Notes under the pieces: model-generated
Seen by the model: the letters and a program-made list of their open reading frames with translations, nothing else
The model's database searches: none
What the model was told of the DNA's origin: nothing
Source: Chrysochromulina tobinii
Taxonomy: Eukaryota; Haptophyta; Prymnesiales; Chrysochromulinaceae
Length of the DNA stretch: 16,152 bases
Direction of reading: 5' to 3'
NCBI GenBank assembly: GCA_001275005.1
Contig: JWZX01002890.1
Span: forward strand, 1 to 16,152
Translations under genes and position numbers: made by a program
Shown here: piece after piece, positions 14,827 through 16,152 of the stretch
Numbering within the stretch: the stretch's first letter is position 1
How the letters are laid out: every line of letters starts with the position of its first letter

Positions 14827-15867
14827 ATGATGGGGATCGCGGTGTTTGGCGGGCCAGCCAAGACGCCGCTCAACACGCGCCCATTTCTCGGGCCTGCCGG
14901 CGGCAGCACGGTTATCATGCGAGGGCCACGGATCATTGTGACCAACCAGTCGCCGTGGAATGACGTGCGCAACTCGCACGAAGCACGGACGGCGCAGGCG
15001 ATGAAATCGTACGCTTCCGAGCGGCATCTGCTGCAGGCCATCGAGCAGCGAGGCCGACGTTTGCAGCGTGCCGCCTCCGCGGGGCGCCTTCGACGTTCCG
15101 ATGGGGAGGTGCGCAAGCAGTGCCCGACGTGTGGGCACATGTGGCTCGACAAGCACCGCAAGAACGAGTGCCCCAAGTGCCTGATGCCCTTGAGGGCGTG
15201 CGATCCGCGCAACCCGCATCACCCTAATCCTAACCTCCTCAAGCGGCCCGACACAGCGAGCAGCATGTCGCGTCTTCTGGCGAGCAACTCGAGCCCAGAT
15301 CTAGAGGTGCTGGCCAGTGCGATGACTTCAAGCCCTTTCTCAAAAAGCTCGAGTCCGTCGATGAGCTCGTTCCGCGCAGTGCCCCCCGGGGCGTCATATC
15401 GGGGTTCGCCTTTGGCTCAGGGCGGAGGAGCGCCATCGGCGGATGGCAACCGCTTGTTGCTCACTTCTTTGGAGAGAGTCTATGGAGAGAGCCTTTCAGA
15501 GAGAATACCGCGCAAGGCGCACGTGGCACGCGACAGCAGCGATCCGATCGCGATCGAGGCAATCGAGTCGACGATGGCAATGCGCATGCGCCGAGAAGCG
15601 CTCGAGGGCGCGGCGACGCGACGGCGCGGCGGCGCGATTGCCTCGATCGCCTCGATCCGATACGGACCAATGGTGTCGGCGCTCAGCCTCGACGCGGCAA
15701 CCTCGGCGGCCGAGACGGCGGCCGAATATGCCGAGTTCGTTCGTCGCTCGCTGGCCTCGAAGGTCGATTTGGATCAAACGAAGCGGGCGCAAGACCACGT
15801 CGCTCCGCGTGGAGCTGCTCCAACGCTGGATGAGCTCCAACGTTGGGCCCGAGACAGAGCGCCGTAG
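14827..15867 (+). CDS. Zinc-ribbon protein of unknown function
   Basis: 346 aa from tandem ATGs at 14827 and 14830. Residues 99-118 form a CPTCGHMW...ECPKC zinc ribbon, C99-x2-C102-x12-C115-x2-C118. Before it lies a helical, basic region (~50-95, [18 protein letters not shown]). After it is a Ser/Pro-rich disordered stretch (~140-200), then an Ala/Arg-rich helical C-terminal part (~220-346). The zinc ribbon is the only recognisable element; such ribbons bind nucleic acid or protein, and which applies here is unknown. No introns are needed. The gene is divergent from the ABC1 kinase. Only the ribbon and the start/stop are firm. Confidence 0.65.
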   Translation: MMGIAVFGGPAKTPLNTRPFLGPAGGSTVIMRGPRIIVTNQSPWNDVRNSHEARTAQAMKSYASERHLLQAIEQRGRRLQRAASAGRLRRSDGEVRKQCPTCGHMWLDKHRKNECPKCLMPLRACDPRNPHHPNPNLLKRPDTASSMSRLLASNSSPDLEVLASAMTSSPFSKSSSPSMSSFRAVPPGASYRGSPLAQGGGAPSADGNRLLLTSLERVYGESLSERIPRKAHVARDSSDPIAIEAIESTMAMRMRREALEGAATRRRGGAIASIASIRYGPMVSALSLDAATSAAETAAEYAEFVRRSLASKVDLDQTKRAQDHVAPRGAAPTLDELQRWARDRAP

Positions 15868-16152
15868 CCGAGCGGCTACCCATATTCGCTATTCCCACTC
15901 CCTAAGGTAAGCAATCGCCGCTTGCGGACCGTCGTCGCGCTACGCTACACATGCAGGGTTTGGGTGGGACGTATCACTATCAGCACTGGAGCTGGCACCA
16001 GGCAGCAGCGTAGCCCGGCCGGTAGCGCGCGTACATGTAACATCCGCTAATGACTGACTGTTGGATTTAAGGTAGTCCGCTCGCACTCATTAGGGTAATT
16101 TTGGAAATCAGCCCTACATAAATCAATGAGTCCCAAGGCCCCCGGGGCGGGG
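15868..16152. other. Right-edge 3' flank
   Basis: 285 nt after the zinc-ribbon stop. No reading frame of note; AT content rises toward the end (TGGATTTAAGGTAG, ATCAGCCCTACATAAATC). Probably 3' UTR and intergenic DNA. Confidence 0.4.

Overview
This window looks like GC-rich nuclear DNA of a unicellular eukaryote, most likely an alga with a complex (secondary) plastid. A haptophyte or related chromist is my best guess, but it is inference. The evidence is as follows. Coding blocks of recognisable proteins are interrupted by short GT-AG introns (one GC-AG), most of them packed with tandem repeats, and the flanking exons rejoin in frame into conserved domains. One gene has a bipartite, Tat-like plastid/lumen leader. 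Another has a mitochondrial-type leader. There are no operons or Shine-Dalgarno-type arrangements.

Layout. 45-1247 (-): Ala-rich coiled-coil protein, running off the left edge. 1331-2080 (-): only the N-terminal part of a SulP-type anion transporter, ending in a 63-nt direct repeat. 2306-5142 (+): four-exon gene encoding a 2-keto-3-deoxygluconate (KDG) kinase fused to a KDPG aldolase. 5356-6905 (+): two-exon tRNA-dihydrouridine synthase. 6906-7528: gene-poor, with direct repeats and a 21-nt minisatellite. 7529-8476 (-): protein with two Zn2Cys6 clusters. 8824-9724 (-): two-exon histidine phosphatase/phosphoglycerate-mutase-like enzyme. About 9940-10180 (-): an orphan coding-like exon. 10390-11667 (-): DUF4336-type plastid protein. 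12205-14608 (-): six-exon ABC1/UbiB (ADCK-like) atypical kinase. 14827-15867 (+): zinc-ribbon protein of unknown role, divergent from the kinase.

Most genes are functionally unrelated neighbours, as expected in a protist nucleus. The exception is inside one gene: the kinase-aldolase fusion would carry out two consecutive steps, KDG to KDPG to pyruvate plus glyceraldehyde-3-phosphate.

The most striking signal is the introns. Seven introns in three unrelated genes share a design: a GY start, 10-12-nt repeats built on TGATTGC, and (in five of them) an ATTGC...CTCATCAG-like 3' end. The donor is often followed by the same few bases that follow the acceptor, and the acceptor region is often duplicated inside the intron. 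This looks like a proliferating intron (introner-like) family, or introns born from local tandem duplication. All intron coordinates were read by hand from splice signals plus protein-family continuity; no transcript data were available.
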